A DNA stretch of 64,000 nt from an uncultured Saprospirales bacterium (GCA_937864265.1 CALMIR010000200.1:26540-90539), one strand, 5' to 3'; numbered from the stretch's first letter, positions 44,381 to 54,635 are shown. Program-made: numbers and translations. The notes: generated by a model not told the origin, from the letters alone.

Positions 44381-47300
44381 ATGTCTAAGTTATACCCTAT
44401 CTACTTATTTCTTTTTCTGCAATGTTTTTTTGTTCAAACACTCAGCGCTCAATGCGATGTGCAGGATCAATGTGGAGACATACAGCCCTCTGGGGGTTTT
44501 GCTCCTGGAAGTCCTACTTTTTTCTGCGAGGGAGAAATAGTGGAGTTTATCAACGAATCAGACCCTGGGGTAGTGGATAGTACGATTATCGATTGGGGCG
44601 ATGGTACGGTTGAGGGCGGGCCTGGTACGCCCAGTTTTACGCATATCTATGATTTTGCTGAGGACACCTGCTTGATGGCTTCCAGTAGTATCACCTTACC
44701 CATCCGCATGGAAGTGATTCGCAATTGTCCGGCGGGAATCAGCAGAAATTGCCTGATCGTGTTTGTGCGTATTCGGGTGGATCCTTTTGCCCAGTTTGAG
44801 GCGGATAATGGGCTTTGTGTTGGCGAAGACATATGTTTTGATAACACGACCTGCCAGAATGACGACTCAGCCGATTATACCTGGAATTTTGCCAATCAAG
44901 GAAGTTCTAACGAAGAAAATCCCTGCTTCTCTTTCGATCAAACGGGGACTTACCCCATTACATTGATCGCAGAGAATCAATGCGGATCAGATACCTATAC
45001 CCAGGTTATAGAGGTCATAGACGAGCCAACGGTCACGACCGATGTGTTTTTCGACCCCGATAATACCTGCGTACCTTCCATTGTCAATCTGGGCAGTGAA
45101 TCTTTGTTTGCATCGAGCTACTGCTGGGTGATTGATCCCGACAATGACAATTATTTTTTTATCGATAGTACCGACAAATTCTCTCCCGATCCGCGCTTGT
45201 TATTTATAAGCGGCGGTTTGTACGATGTATCGTTGATCACAGCCAATGCCTGTGGGATGGACACAACCAATTTTGAGCTAGAAATACCGGAAGCGCCAAC
45301 CATCACTTTGTCGGGCGATGAGCCACCGCTGGGGTGCGGTACTTTGCTCTACACACCGGATGTTAGCATACAAGGTTCGGTAGATACCTACGCTTGGTCT
45401 TTCCCAGGGGGGATGCCCTCTACTTCCAGTATAGCTGATCCGGAAGCTATTTTTTACAATCAACCCGGGCAATACGCCGTACAATTGGCTGTGGATGGCA
45501 TTTGCGGAAGCATCGCTATTGCCGTAGATACACTTTTGGTGCTGCCACAACCTGTGATTGCGTTCGATTCTTTGGGGCCTATCTGTAATACGTCTAGTCT
45601 ATTTCAGCTACCTGCCAGTCCGCCTGATGGCGAATGGTCGGGAACGGGGGTTACGGTAGATGGCTTATTCAATCCGGCGGATGCTATGCTGGGAGATAAT
45701 GTACTTACCTATACCGCAGGTCCTGATGGGTGTACGGTTTCGGATGAATTGGTGGTAACGGTACTATCCGCCGAAATGGTAGATATTGGCTTAGAACGCG
45801 ATACCTTTTGCATTGATAATGGTTCCGTTCAGTTGGCTTTTTCACCTTCTGGTGGCGACTGGATGGGCAGCGGTATTACCAATGCCCAAACGGGGGTATT
45901 CAATCCCGCTGTTGCCGGGCCAGGCAATCACGAGCTGGTTTATGTGTATCAGGCTTTATCTGGTTGTTATATAGAATCGCGGAAGTACATAGAAGTCATC
46001 CCTTTACCACAGCTTACGGTGGACGATGCCCTGAGCACCTGTGCAATTACAGACGATATTTTGCTCTCCGATTTGTTAAACATCAGTGTTAACCCAAGTG
46101 GCGGCGATTTCCAATGGACTGGTACCGGTATCATTAACACCACAACGGGGTTGTTTAATGCCTCTGGTCTGGGAGCGGATACAACGACCATCCAGTTGAC
46201 CTACACCAATCTACAGGGATGCAGCAGTAGCGATGATTTTTTCTTGGAACTGATACCTTTTGTACAAGCAGTGGCTGCCTTTGAGGATACCACACTTTGT
46301 TCGGGCGATAGTGAATTTACTTTGCTGGGTTTTCCAACCAATGGGGAATGGGGCGGAGCAAATATAGATCCGCTTACCGGGATCATTGATGTTCCGGCAC
46401 TGACACCTGGCAACTACCTCTATACTTATACCATTGAGGAGGGAACACCTTGTGAGAGCAGTGCTGAGGTGGATGTAACCGTTGTGGATTCGGGCAGTAG
46501 TGTTTCTGTTGGAGACGAGTTGTTCGTTTGTGAAACGGAGGGCGTTATAAATTTGCCCAATGCCAGCCCTGCAAATGGGATGTGGGTGGGTATCGGTTTG
46601 GTCAATGGCAATCAGGTGGATGTTCAACAATTGATGCCGGGTGTGAATACCTTTACTTATACGGTCAACTTTTTACCTGCAGCCTGCAACAGCGAGTCAG
46701 TAAACATCAACGTACTGGAAGAGCCTGTGCCGGGGTTTGAATACGATTCCATCGCTTGCGTAGGAGAGTTGCTCAGCTTCAGCAATACCTCTACTGGAGG
46801 AACGATTTACCTATGGTCATTTGGCGATAATGGCGAGTCGGATGACGAAAACCCCAGCTACCTTTACCCTTTATCAGGCACTTATCCGGTTACCTTGCAG
46901 GTTAGCAATGTTCACCCGGTAAGCGGCACACCGGTTTGTACCAGCGAGCTTACGCAAAATATCTTGTTGATTCAAGGCCCAGGGCCGGTAGATTTTGCGG
47001 TGGACAACATCAATGGTTGTGGCCCCCTTTCGGTCAATTTCGACAATCTCAGTCAGGGTAGTTTGGTATCCTATTTTTGGGATTTTGACAACGATACGAC
47101 CTCTGTTCAAGCGGAGCCTGGATTGGTCATCTTTGAAGGCGGAGTTGAGGATACCAGCTATACTGTTGTACTGACGGCAACCAACGCATGTGCAGTAGTA
47201 AATGATTCTGTAACGATAACAGTATTTCCCGATCCGGTAGCTAACTTTGGCGTGCTGATCAATGAAGCTTGCAGCGGAGATACCATTTTGGTGAACAACA

Positions 47301-49216
47301 TCAGTACAGGTAGCATAGCAAGCTCTGATTTTGCCTGGGTAGTAAGTGGCAATAACACGGTGAGCAACTATGGTTCTTTCAATTTGCCGCCCATCGTCAC
47401 GTTTACGGATACGCTACCGGGCATTTATACCATACAGCTTACCAGTACGAACGCTTGCGGGGTAGATACCGCCGTACAGCAAATTACCATTGATCCGACC
47501 GACGTCAATGCCTTGATCAATACTTCCGCTTTCAGTGTTTGCGTATTCGATACCTTGCAACTCAATAGCGTATCTACCCCGGGAGCGCCCGTTTCCTGGG
47601 TCATTTCTGATAATACAACTTATAATACGGAATCGGTAGCCCATGTATTCCAAGACACGGGTACTTTTCAGGTTGCCTTATATGTGGAGGGCTGCGGTTT
47701 TGACAGTATGGCCATCCAAGTGGATGTACTGGCTTTGCCAGAAATATCGGTAGTGCATGAACTAACGGCTTGTGCGGAAGCATCGGTGGCTTTTCAATTG
47801 ACGAGCAACGCGCCGGGCAACATCCTGTACTTTGGCGATGGCGATTCTACCATGCAAAACAACGCCTTTCACTTTTATGAAAATCCGGGCATTTACCCTT
47901 TACTTGCCATAGCCGAGAATAACGCTGGTTGCCGGGCTGCCTGGACTGGCCAGGTGAGTGTGGCGCCTAAGCCGCTCGCCGCTATAGCCGCCGTCGATTC
48001 CGTTTGTCGGGGTGAAGCCACGACCTTTATTAGTGAAAGTGTGGGAAATAGTTCTTGTCTTTGGCTTTATGGCGACGATACGATGGGGGATGATTGCAAC
48101 AGCAGCCATGCTTATACGAGCACGGGTACGTTTATAGCCAGTTTGGTAGTTATTTCCGATTTTGGTTGCCGGGATACCGCTGTGCAGCAGGTGTATGTGC
48201 GCCCTAGTCCGAATGCTGATTTTGATATGAGCGTACTGGAAAATTGCGCCTTTGAGCCGGTGGTTTTCCAGGATGCTTCCACGGATGCAACCGGATGGGC
48301 ATGGTCTTTAGGCGATGGCAGCGTGGAAAACAGCACTGCATTTGAACATATTTACAGCAATGGAGGCACTTATCAGGTACAATTGATTGCCAGTTATGAG
48401 GGGGTTTGCCGGGACACGGCTATTCGGCAATTGGTGATTTACGACTTGCCGGAATTTACTTTTGAGTTGGAGCCGGAATGCACCCAAGAAGAGGGCTATA
48501 CTTTGACCATTTTAACAGAGGACGAAAACTTCGCTTTTGTTTTTGGAGACAATTATGGCTTGGCTGGAAAGCTGCACCCCCGACTTCAGAATGGCAACTA
48601 TGAAATAGAAGTGGAATCGCCCGAAGGGTGCTTGGAGGAAGCCTCCGTATTTGTCCCTCAAATACAAGAGCTGATGATTGGTTTATTGGAGGATGCATTT
48701 TCGATCCGGCTGGGGGAATCGGTTCAACTGGAATTAGAATTCAATGAAACGGAGCTGGAGTTTCAGTGGACTCCAGCTGAGGGTTTGGACAACCCCAGCA
48801 TTCCCAACCCCATTTCGACGCCTTTTCAAACGCTGGAATACGTCGTATCGGCGCGGAATAAGGCGGGTTGTGTGAAATTGGATACGGCTATTGTAGAAGT
48901 AACCATTGATCGCGAACGAGGCATTTACTTACCCAATGCCTTTACACCCGACGATAGTGGGCACAACGATTTTTTCCGCCTCCTCAGCACCAATCCAGGT
49001 TTGGCTTTTTTGGACGTTTTCCGCATTTTTGACCGCTGGGGGAATATGGTTTTTGAGGTGGAGGGCTGCCCGGTTAGCGATTTGCAGGTGTGTGGCTGGG
49101 ATGGTTACTACAAAGAGCAGAAAGCGGAACAGGGGGTTTATACTTACTATGCAGAGATACGATTCATCGATGATGTTGTGCGGGTATTGAAGGGGAGTGT
49201 GAGTTTGATTAGATGA
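44381..49216 (+). CDS. Giant PKD-domain surface protein with CHU_C/gliding-motility C-terminal domain
   Basis: The 1611-aa protein has a signal peptide (YLFLFLQCFFVQTLSAQ). Many PKD-like beta domains follow, with recurring segments such as YTWNFANQG, YLWSFGDNGESDDENP, YFWDFDNDT, WAWSLGDG and HVFQDTGTFQVALYV. The end is a type B T9SS sorting region (CHU_C): IYLPNAFTPDDSGHNDFF, VFRIFDRWGNMVFE, GVYTYYAEIRF. It should be exported by T9SS and held at the surface as an adhesin or motility factor. It is Cys-rich for a PKD protein. A GGGTGA array starts 4 nt after the stop. Confidence 0.93.
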   Translation: MSKLYPIYLFLFLQCFFVQTLSAQCDVQDQCGDIQPSGGFAPGSPTFFCEGEIVEFINESDPGVVDSTIIDWGDGTVEGGPGTPSFTHIYDFAEDTCLMASSSITLPIRMEVIRNCPAGISRNCLIVFVRIRVDPFAQFEADNGLCVGEDICFDNTTCQNDDSADYTWNFANQGSSNEENPCFSFDQTGTYPITLIAENQCGSDTYTQVIEVIDEPTVTTDVFFDPDNTCVPSIVNLGSESLFASSYCWVIDPDNDNYFFIDSTDKFSPDPRLLFISGGLYDVSLITANACGMDTTNFELEIPEAPTITLSGDEPPLGCGTLLYTPDVSIQGSVDTYAWSFPGGMPSTSSIADPEAIFYNQPGQYAVQLAVDGICGSIAIAVDTLLVLPQPVIAFDSLGPICNTSSLFQLPASPPDGEWSGTGVTVDGLFNPADAMLGDNVLTYTAGPDGCTVSDELVVTVLSAEMVDIGLERDTFCIDNGSVQLAFSPSGGDWMGSGITNAQTGVFNPAVAGPGNHELVYVYQALSGCYIESRKYIEVIPLPQLTVDDALSTCAITDDILLSDLLNISVNPSGGDFQWTGTGIINTTTGLFNASGLGADTTTIQLTYTNLQGCSSSDDFFLELIPFVQAVAAFEDTTLCSGDSEFTLLGFPTNGEWGGANIDPLTGIIDVPALTPGNYLYTYTIEEGTPCESSAEVDVTVVDSGSSVSVGDELFVCETEGVINLPNASPANGMWVGIGLVNGNQVDVQQLMPGVNTFTYTVNFLPAACNSESVNINVLEEPVPGFEYDSIACVGELLSFSNTSTGGTIYLWSFGDNGESDDENPSYLYPLSGTYPVTLQVSNVHPVSGTPVCTSELTQNILLIQGPGPVDFAVDNINGCGPLSVNFDNLSQGSLVSYFWDFDNDTTSVQAEPGLVIFEGGVEDTSYTVVLTATNACAVVNDSVTITVFPDPVANFGVLINEACSGDTILVNNISTGSIASSDFAWVVSGNNTVSNYGSFNLPPIVTFTDTLPGIYTIQLTSTNACGVDTAVQQITIDPTDVNALINTSAFSVCVFDTLQLNSVSTPGAPVSWVISDNTTYNTESVAHVFQDTGTFQVALYVEGCGFDSMAIQVDVLALPEISVVHELTACAEASVAFQLTSNAPGNILYFGDGDSTMQNNAFHFYENPGIYPLLAIAENNAGCRAAWTGQVSVAPKPLAAIAAVDSVCRGEATTFISESVGNSSCLWLYGDDTMGDDCNSSHAYTSTGTFIASLVVISDFGCRDTAVQQVYVRPSPNADFDMSVLENCAFEPVVFQDASTDATGWAWSLGDGSVENSTAFEHIYSNGGTYQVQLIASYEGVCRDTAIRQLVIYDLPEFTFELEPECTQEEGYTLTILTEDENFAFVFGDNYGLAGKLHPRLQNGNYEIEVESPEGCLEEASVFVPQIQELMIGLLEDAFSIRLGESVQLELEFNETELEFQWTPAEGLDNPSIPNPISTPFQTLEYVVSARNKAGCVKLDTAIVEVTIDRERGIYLPNAFTPDDSGHNDFFRLLSTNPGLAFLDVFRIFDRWGNMVFEVEGCPVSDLQVCGWDGYYKEQKAEQGVYTYYAEIRFIDDVVRVLKGSVSLIR

Positions 49217-49220
49217 AGTT

Positions 49221-49274
49221 GGGTGAGGGTGAGGGTGAGGGTGAGGGTGAGAGTGAGGGTGAGGGTGAGGGTGT
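49221..49274 (+). repeat. GGGTGA hexamer repeat directly after the surface protein gene
   Basis: Nine units follow the stop by 4 nt: five perfect GGGTGA, one GAGTGA, two perfect and one GGGTGT. The sense-strand GGG runs could fold as a G-quadruplex in RNA. This is the same sequence and position as the array after fabH. Confidence 0.88.
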
Positions 49275-49479
49275 GAGCAAGGCTCAGCTAGCAGCCTAAA
49301 AGGAGGCTGGAGGCTATTCATTAAAGTGTCTCATCCCCCGGAATTATTTTCACGCAAAGCCCGCGAAGAAGGCGGGAAGAATGCGAAGAAAATTTGGCCT
49401 TTGTCTTTCAAAAAAAGTAGGGGCAAAAGTACACATTTTTGAATACTCTCTACTCCCAAGTCTAGCTTTTAATCTGCTT

Positions 49480-49851
49480 TCACACTCCAAGCCTTATGGC
49501 TTCCAATTGTTCCATTTCCTCCTCTGAAAACAAGCGGGACTGTGTCACGAAGCGCAAGCCGAGGGGAATTTCTAGGGAAAAGCTGGCCCCTCGCCCCTTT
49601 ACCAGATGGATGGTCAGTTGCGTATGTTGCCAGTATTCAAACTGATCTTTTGACATATAAAAATCACAGCCGTGTATATTGCCCAACCACACATCAGTTT
49701 CATTCAACATCAACTCTCCTTTTGGAAAACACATGGGAGATGATCCATCGCAACAGCCCCCGCTTTGGTGAAACATCAACTCGCCGTGAACAGTCCTTAA
49801 TTCATCAATCACTTCTCTGGCCGCCTCTGTAACCAATACCCTTGGAACCAT
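49480..49851 (-). CDS. DUF779 protein, aldehyde-dehydrogenase associated
   Basis: The 123-aa protein belongs to the DUF779 family: ELMFHQSGGCCDGSSPMC near the N-terminus, WLGNIHGCDFYMSKDQFEYW in the middle, and GASFSLEIPLGLRFVTQSR. It is repeatedly encoded beside AldB/ExaC-type aldehyde dehydrogenases, as here. The paired Cys residues suggest metal or redox chemistry, but its role is not established. It lies after a terminator-like hairpin, so it may be expressed by read-through. Confidence 0.9.
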   Translation of the reverse strand: MVPRVLVTEAAREVIDELRTVHGELMFHQSGGCCDGSSPMCFPKGELMLNETDVWLGNIHGCDFYMSKDQFEYWQHTQLTIHLVKGRGASFSLEIPLGLRFVTQSRLFSEEEMEQLEAIRLGV

Positions 49852-49871
49852 GACTTCTAATTTTGACGATG

Positions 49872-49907
49872 AAAAAAAGTGCCGGACAGTTCTTCAAAGT
49901 CCGGCAC
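49872..49907 (-). terminator. Intrinsic terminator between aldB and the DUF779 gene
   Basis: The stem GTGCCGGAC-N11-GTCCGGCAC is perfect (9 bp), followed on the minus strand by seven T residues. It lies between the aldB stop (49925) and the DUF779 start (49851), so it would reduce DUF779 expression relative to aldB. Confidence 0.85.
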
Positions 49908-49924
49908 AATGATTTTTTTAGCAT

Positions 49925-51448
49925 TTAAAAATAACCCAAAGCATTTTTATCGTAAGAAATCAGCATGTTTTTGGTTTGCCGATAGTGGTTCAACATCATT
50001 CTATGGGTTTCGCGGCCTATCCCTGATTTTTTGTACCCACCAAATGGCGCATGAGCCGGATAAGCGTGGTAACAGTTGACCCAAACACGACCTGCTTTAA
50101 TGGCTCTTGAAATCTGGTATGCTTGGTGCATATCGCGTGTCCACACTCCGGCGCCCAGGCCATAAAGGGTATCGTTGGCAATTTCTATGGCCTCTGCCTC
50201 ATCCTTGAAAGTCGTTACACAAACGACTGGGCCAAAAATTTCTTCCTGGAAAACCCGCATTTTATTGTTTCCCTTCAAGATAGTAGGCTGAATGTAGTAG
50301 CCACCTTCTAATCCTTCGTTATAAGCGGCCTCACCGCCAGTCAGCACCTCGCAGCCTTCTTCTTGGCCAATTTTGATGTAATTCAAAATCTTTTCATACT
50401 GATCGTTGGAAGCCTGTGCGCCCATCATGGTGCTTGGATCGAGCGGATGGCCCAGCTTAACGGCTTTGGTGCGTTCCACGACTCTTTTCATAAAGGCTTC
50501 AAATATATCCTCCTGTACCAGAAGACGAGAGGGGCAGGTACACACCTCACCCTGGTTGAACGCAAACATAACCGCGCCTTCCAAACATTTGTCAAAAAAA
50601 GCATCGTCGGCCTCCATGATGCTGGAGAAAAATATGTTGGGCGATTTCCCACCTAATTCGAGGGTTACGGGCGTGATATTCTTGGAAGCATATTGCATGA
50701 TCAACTGGCCTGTAGTCGTTTCTCCGGTGAAGGCCACTTTGTTGATACGTGGACTGGACGCCAAAGGCTTGCCTGCTTCTATCCCAAATCCATTGACTAC
50801 ATTCAACACACCCGGAGGAAGGATGTCCTGAATCAATTCTACTAGTATCATGATGCCAACAGGTGTTTGTTCGGCGGGTTTTAATACCACGCAATTGCCA
50901 GCAGCCAGTGCAGGGGCAACTTTCCAGGCAGCCATCAACAGCGGAAAATTCCAGGGAATGATCTGTCCTACGACACCCAGTGGTTCCAGTATGTTCATAG
51001 AAATCATATTGGCATCCAGCTCACTGACAGAGCCTTCTTCTGCTCGTATAACCCCGGCGAAATAGCGAAAATGATCTATCGCCAAAGGTATATCAGCTGC
51101 AATGGTTTCGCGCACCGCTTTGCCGTTGTCCCAGGTTTCTGTTCTGGCCAGTACATCCAGGTTTTGTTCCATAATATCCGCAATTTTCAGCAGCAAATTG
51201 CTTCTGTAAGTTGCGGATGAATTGTTCCAGGCAGGCGCTGCGGCCCAGGCTGCATCAATGGCCAGCTCAATGTCTTCAGCGGTAGAACGGGCAATTTTAG
51301 TGAAAGCTTTACCATCAACTGGCGATGTATTCTCAAAATATTCGCCCTTCACAGGTGCTGTCCACTTGCCGCCGATGAAGTTGTCGTACTGGTTTTTGAA
51401 TATTGGCCGAGCCAATATATTGTCTTTGGTTGTTAACACGTCGCTCAT
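49925..51448 (-). CDS. aldB: NAD(P)-dependent aldehyde dehydrogenase, AldB type
   Basis: The 507-aa protein is very close to E. coli AldB along its length: [20 protein letters not shown]-like [13 protein letters not shown], and [14 protein letters not shown]. The catalytic Glu is in [13 protein letters not shown] and the catalytic Cys in [11 protein letters not shown]. It ends in YQTKNML-like [13 protein letters not shown]. It oxidises acetaldehyde and related aldehydes. The divergent AraC-type gene is the probable regulator. Confidence 0.95.
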   Translation of the reverse strand: MSDVLTTKDNILARPIFKNQYDNFIGGKWTAPVKGEYFENTSPVDGKAFTKIARSTAEDIELAIDAAWAAAPAWNNSSATYRSNLLLKIADIMEQNLDVLARTETWDNGKAVRETIAADIPLAIDHFRYFAGVIRAEEGSVSELDANMISMNILEPLGVVGQIIPWNFPLLMAAWKVAPALAAGNCVVLKPAEQTPVGIMILVELIQDILPPGVLNVVNGFGIEAGKPLASSPRINKVAFTGETTTGQLIMQYASKNITPVTLELGGKSPNIFFSSIMEADDAFFDKCLEGAVMFAFNQGEVCTCPSRLLVQEDIFEAFMKRVVERTKAVKLGHPLDPSTMMGAQASNDQYEKILNYIKIGQEEGCEVLTGGEAAYNEGLEGGYYIQPTILKGNNKMRVFQEEIFGPVVCVTTFKDEAEAIEIANDTLYGLGAGVWTRDMHQAYQISRAIKAGRVWVNCYHAYPAHAPFGGYKKSGIGRETHRMMLNHYRQTKNMLISYDKNALGYF

Positions 51449-51528
51449 GATTATCGGATTTTGATTGAATACAAATAACTTTTATCCCGCCATTCTGCCT
51501 CTTAAAATTTGGCTTAAATGGCATGGCA

Positions 51529-51536
51529 CAAAGTTA
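51529..51536 (-). promoter_or_regulatory. -7 box upstream of aldB
   Basis: The minus strand reads TAACTTTG 80 bp before the aldB start, a match to TAnnTTTG in the 250-bp region between the divergent aldB and AraC-type genes. Confidence 0.35.
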
Positions 51537-51698
51537 TTATCTGTACAATCCGATAAATTGCCCAATTCTCTTAAAAAAGTGAACAATCCTCTCAAAGTAT
51601 AGCACAATGATCAAACATTAGACAGAAAAATTTGCTGAATCCTGAAAAAGCAAGATATTTATACTTGATTTTTAAGTCCAGGCAAAAAATATTTTAAA

Positions 51699-52616
51699 AT
51701 GTACCTACCGGATACATTTCTTCAGGGTAGGAGATTGGAATCTTTGGTAGAAAACCAAACTTCTTATTCCCTCCAAAGGGCAGAAATGCATGTTTTTGAA
51801 ACCCATCAACAAGCTCAGCGGGTATTGCTTCAATTTCAGCAACCCGTCTTAGCCAGCATGTTAGAAGGGAAGAAAGTCATGCACCTTAAAGACATGCAAT
51901 CTTTTGATTTTCTGCCGGGTGAGTCTTTGATCCTGCCGGCTAGTGAACTGATGTGTATTGATTTTCCGGAGGCTGATATGGATAGCCCTACCCGTTGTTT
52001 GGCCATGACCATCTCCGAGGAAAAAATTAAAGATACTGTCTTATTGTTGAATGAAAATATGCCCAAAGCGGATGATCAGGAATGGCGTTTTACGGATTAC
52101 AACTTTCATTTCACCAATGATGTAGCCATCCATCAAATCATTCAACGCCTTTTGTTTTTATTCACCGAAAATCATCCATCCAAAGATTTGTTTGCCGATT
52201 TTATGCTTCGGGAATTGGTCATCAGAATTTTACAGTCAGAGACCAAAAAGATTTACACAGAAGAAGCCATGTCGCTCAGCACCACCAACCGCTTGGCTTA
52301 TATCATCCAGTACATTCGGGAAAATCTGGATCAACAATTGAACATCCAACTACTAAGCAACAAGGTTTACATGAGCGAATCCAACTTCCACCGCGTTTTT
52401 AAAAATGAGTTGGGTATCTCGCCCATCGATTTCATCAACAATGAGCGCATCAAGCTGGCATCGAGCATGTTGCACAATCCTAAAAACAAAATCAAAGATG
52501 TGTATATGGCTTGTGGTTTCAATAGCCTGTCTTATTTCATCCGCCAGTTTAAGAAAAGCAAGCAATTTTCGCCAAAAGAGTACCAGCAAAAAGTCGTGGA
52601 TCAACAACCGGCTTGA
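51699..52616 (+). CDS. AraC-family transcriptional regulator
   Basis: The 305-aa protein has an N-terminal cupin-like AraC_N region (about 1-190) and a C-terminal double helix-turn-helix: LNIQLLSNKVYMSESNFHRVFKNELGISPIDF and IKDVYMACGFNSLSYFIRQFKKSKQFSPKEY. It is divergent from aldB, and the neighbouring aldehyde dehydrogenase and DUF779 gene make control of alcohol/aldehyde metabolism likely. Confidence 0.9.
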   Translation: MYLPDTFLQGRRLESLVENQTSYSLQRAEMHVFETHQQAQRVLLQFQQPVLASMLEGKKVMHLKDMQSFDFLPGESLILPASELMCIDFPEADMDSPTRCLAMTISEEKIKDTVLLLNENMPKADDQEWRFTDYNFHFTNDVAIHQIIQRLLFLFTENHPSKDLFADFMLRELVIRILQSETKKIYTEEAMSLSTTNRLAYIIQYIRENLDQQLNIQLLSNKVYMSESNFHRVFKNELGISPIDFINNERIKLASSMLHNPKNKIKDVYMACGFNSLSYFIRQFKKSKQFSPKEYQQKVVDQQPA

Positions 52617-52649
52617 GCATTGCCACTTACCTCTTTTTTAAAATCCAAG

Positions 52650-53345
52650 CTAACCCAGCCACTCCCTGACCTTTTCTTGATACGTTCTTCCAATCGGTAA
52701 CGATTTGCCATTGATTTCGACTTCTGTTGTCGTGTAAGCCTCCACTTTATTCAATGCCACGATAAAAGAACGGTGGATTCTGAGGAAATTGAACGCTTGA
52801 AGTTGTACTTCCAAGTCGCTCATAGATTCGTTGACAAGTATGGAGGTATTGCCAAAAAAAATCCGGGAATAATCTTTCAGACTTTCGATGTAGGTGATTT
52901 CATCGTAATATACCCTGATCTTTTTTTTATTGACGTTAAAAAAATGGAACGGCCGTTTCTGATCCGAATCTCCTACAGCTTCCTCCCGCTTCAACTTATT
53001 GACTGCTTTTAAAAACCTGCTGAACTCGATGGGTTTCATCAGGTAATCCACTACGCCTTCCTCAAATGCATCCAGTGCATAGTTGTGATAAGCTGTCGTC
53101 AAAATGGTTTGCGGTTTTTTGGGTAGGGTTTTTAAAAAATCAAGCCCCTTTAGCTTGGGCAAATGAATGTCCAGAAAAAGCACTTCAACGGATTCCTCTC
53201 TCAAAAATTCCAAGGCATAAAGGGCATCTTTGCAAATACCCTTCAAATCCAGAAAAGCGATTTGGCTGATATAGTCTTGCAAGACTTCCGCAGCAATGGG
53301 TTCGTCTTCTACAATCAGGCAAGTCAGTTTTTTATCGCTTGTCAT
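52650..53345 (-). CDS. LytTR-family response regulator
   Basis: The 231-aa protein has a receiver (CLIVEDEPIAA; acceptor Asp in LFLDIHLPKLKG; Lys in YLMKPIEF) and a C-terminal LytTR DNA-binding domain (DEITYIESLKDYSRIFF; FLRIHRSFIVALNKVEAY). It overlaps the upstream histidine kinase gene by 14 bp and forms a two-component pair with it. Confidence 0.95.
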   Translation of the reverse strand: MTSDKKLTCLIVEDEPIAAEVLQDYISQIAFLDLKGICKDALYALEFLREESVEVLFLDIHLPKLKGLDFLKTLPKKPQTILTTAYHNYALDAFEEGVVDYLMKPIEFSRFLKAVNKLKREEAVGDSDQKRPFHFFNVNKKKIRVYYDEITYIESLKDYSRIFFGNTSILVNESMSDLEVQLQAFNFLRIHRSFIVALNKVEAYTTTEVEINGKSLPIGRTYQEKVREWLG

Positions 53346-54390
53346 CGGGATTCAAATCAATTTGTAACTCAATTCTAAAGCTTGTAGCTCTTGCTTCTAC
53401 CTGCAAATGGTGCTTTTTGCCATAAATCAATTCCAACTGTCGCCGCACATTGCTCAAGCCCGTACCTTGGGGTACATCTTTCCCTTCAGCATCACAGGTG
53501 TTTTCCACGGTGAAAGTCAAATGACCCTCTTTTAAAAGTAGCTCAATGTCAATAATGGATTCAAAGCGGGTCTCTTCTATCCCATGTTTAAAGGCGTTTT
53601 CGACAAAAGGCAGCAGGATCATCGGGGCCATTTCCTGTTGATCCTGATCTAGGTTTTGGACAAAACCAACTTGCAAGCGCTCGTCAAACCGCAGTTGTTC
53701 CAACTCGATGTAGGCGTTTATCAGTTCCACTTCTTTAGCGATGGGGATGAAATCCTTGCTGCATTCTTGCAATACATAGCGCATCATATTGGCCAACTTC
53801 AAGATATAGCGGCTGGTGTTTTCGTCTTTTTTGCGCGACAGGCCGTACAGGTTATTCAAAGTGTTGAACAAAAAATGGGGATTGACCTGAGCTTTTAGAA
53901 AATTCAATTCAGAGGCTAATTTTTCGCGTTGTAGCGCTTGTTCTTTCTGCTGCGATGCGATTCGGCCCCTTAACAATTTCACCGTCGAGGCCAAGCCAAC
54001 AGCCGGAATAATATCCGTCAGCGAATACAACCATCTTTTGAAGTCATAAACGTTGAAATCGGGCGTTTCGCCATACATCAGCTGCATCAGTGGCCGCACC
54101 ATAGAACGGTAACCAAACAGGCATATGATGATTATGGCCAGAAATGACAAAGTCAATTGCCAATAGGCACCCCGTTGCAAATATTTGGGAATCAAATAGT
54201 AGAACAGAAAGTAAAAGGGAATAATTTTCCAGGGCAACAGGATCAATTCACTTAAAAGGAAGCGTCCGGCACGCTGCAAAGGCGGGTACGCCAAATCTGA
54301 TGGCGCAGCAAAAAGCATCTGAATCGCCACATACAGTGCGACAAACAAAAGCCAAAAGCCAATATGCAAAAGTACCCTGTTCCTGGACAT
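53332..54390 (-). CDS. LytS-like sensor histidine kinase
   Basis: The 352-aa protein has four membrane helices in the first 150 residues, then a His_kinase domain with the phospho-His in FLKAQVNPHFLFNTLNNLYGLS, N-box LLPFVENAFKHG and G-box GKDVPQGTGLSNVRRQLELIYG. No large sensory domain is present, so it may sense the membrane state or a small ligand. Its partner is the LytTR regulator directly downstream. Confidence 0.95.
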   Translation of the reverse strand: MSRNRVLLHIGFWLLFVALYVAIQMLFAAPSDLAYPPLQRAGRFLLSELILLPWKIIPFYFLFYYLIPKYLQRGAYWQLTLSFLAIIIICLFGYRSMVRPLMQLMYGETPDFNVYDFKRWLYSLTDIIPAVGLASTVKLLRGRIASQQKEQALQREKLASELNFLKAQVNPHFLFNTLNNLYGLSRKKDENTSRYILKLANMMRYVLQECSKDFIPIAKEVELINAYIELEQLRFDERLQVGFVQNLDQDQQEMAPMILLPFVENAFKHGIEETRFESIIDIELLLKEGHLTFTVENTCDAEGKDVPQGTGLSNVRRQLELIYGKKHHLQVEARATSFRIELQIDLNPDDKR

Positions 54391-54502
54391 GGCTTTAAAG
54401 GTACGCGTTTTTGGTGATTAGTGGGTAAGTGGGTGTAGCCACGCTCACATTTCAATTGCTCCCTGCCCCCGTCCGAATCCCGCTGAAAGCGGGAGGCGGG
54501 AA

Positions 54503-54598
54503 AAGCCTAGCTTTAGCCCCGCCCTCAGTTCCCCGATTCCTCCCTGCCCGATGACGAAGGAGGCGGGAAAAACTTAGCTTTAGCCTAGCCCATTTTTC
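54503..54598. repeat. Scattered CTAGCTTTAGCC-family repeat in a 403-bp intergenic stretch
   Basis: GCCTAGCTTTAGCCCCGCC and CTTAGCTTTAGCCTAGCCC flank two related GGAGGCGGGAAAAxC segments (about 54490 and 54561). No gene is seen between 54391 and 54793 other than the prfA promoter region. Confidence 0.6.
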
Positions 54599-54627
54599 TT
54601 TCCTAAAAAAATCTACACAATTATCCC

Positions 54628-54635
54628 TAACTTTG
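54628..54635 (+). promoter_or_regulatory. -7 box upstream of prfA
   Basis: TAACTTTG is a full TAnnTTTG match, 158 bp before the prfA start. No clear -33 element is seen. Confidence 0.4.

Noticed and set aside
51524..51540. TGGCACAAAGTTATTA as a sigma-54 promoter for the AraC-type gene
   Set aside because: The -24 half fits but the -12 half has no GC at the right spacing, and the sequence overlaps a good minus-strand -7 box for aldB.
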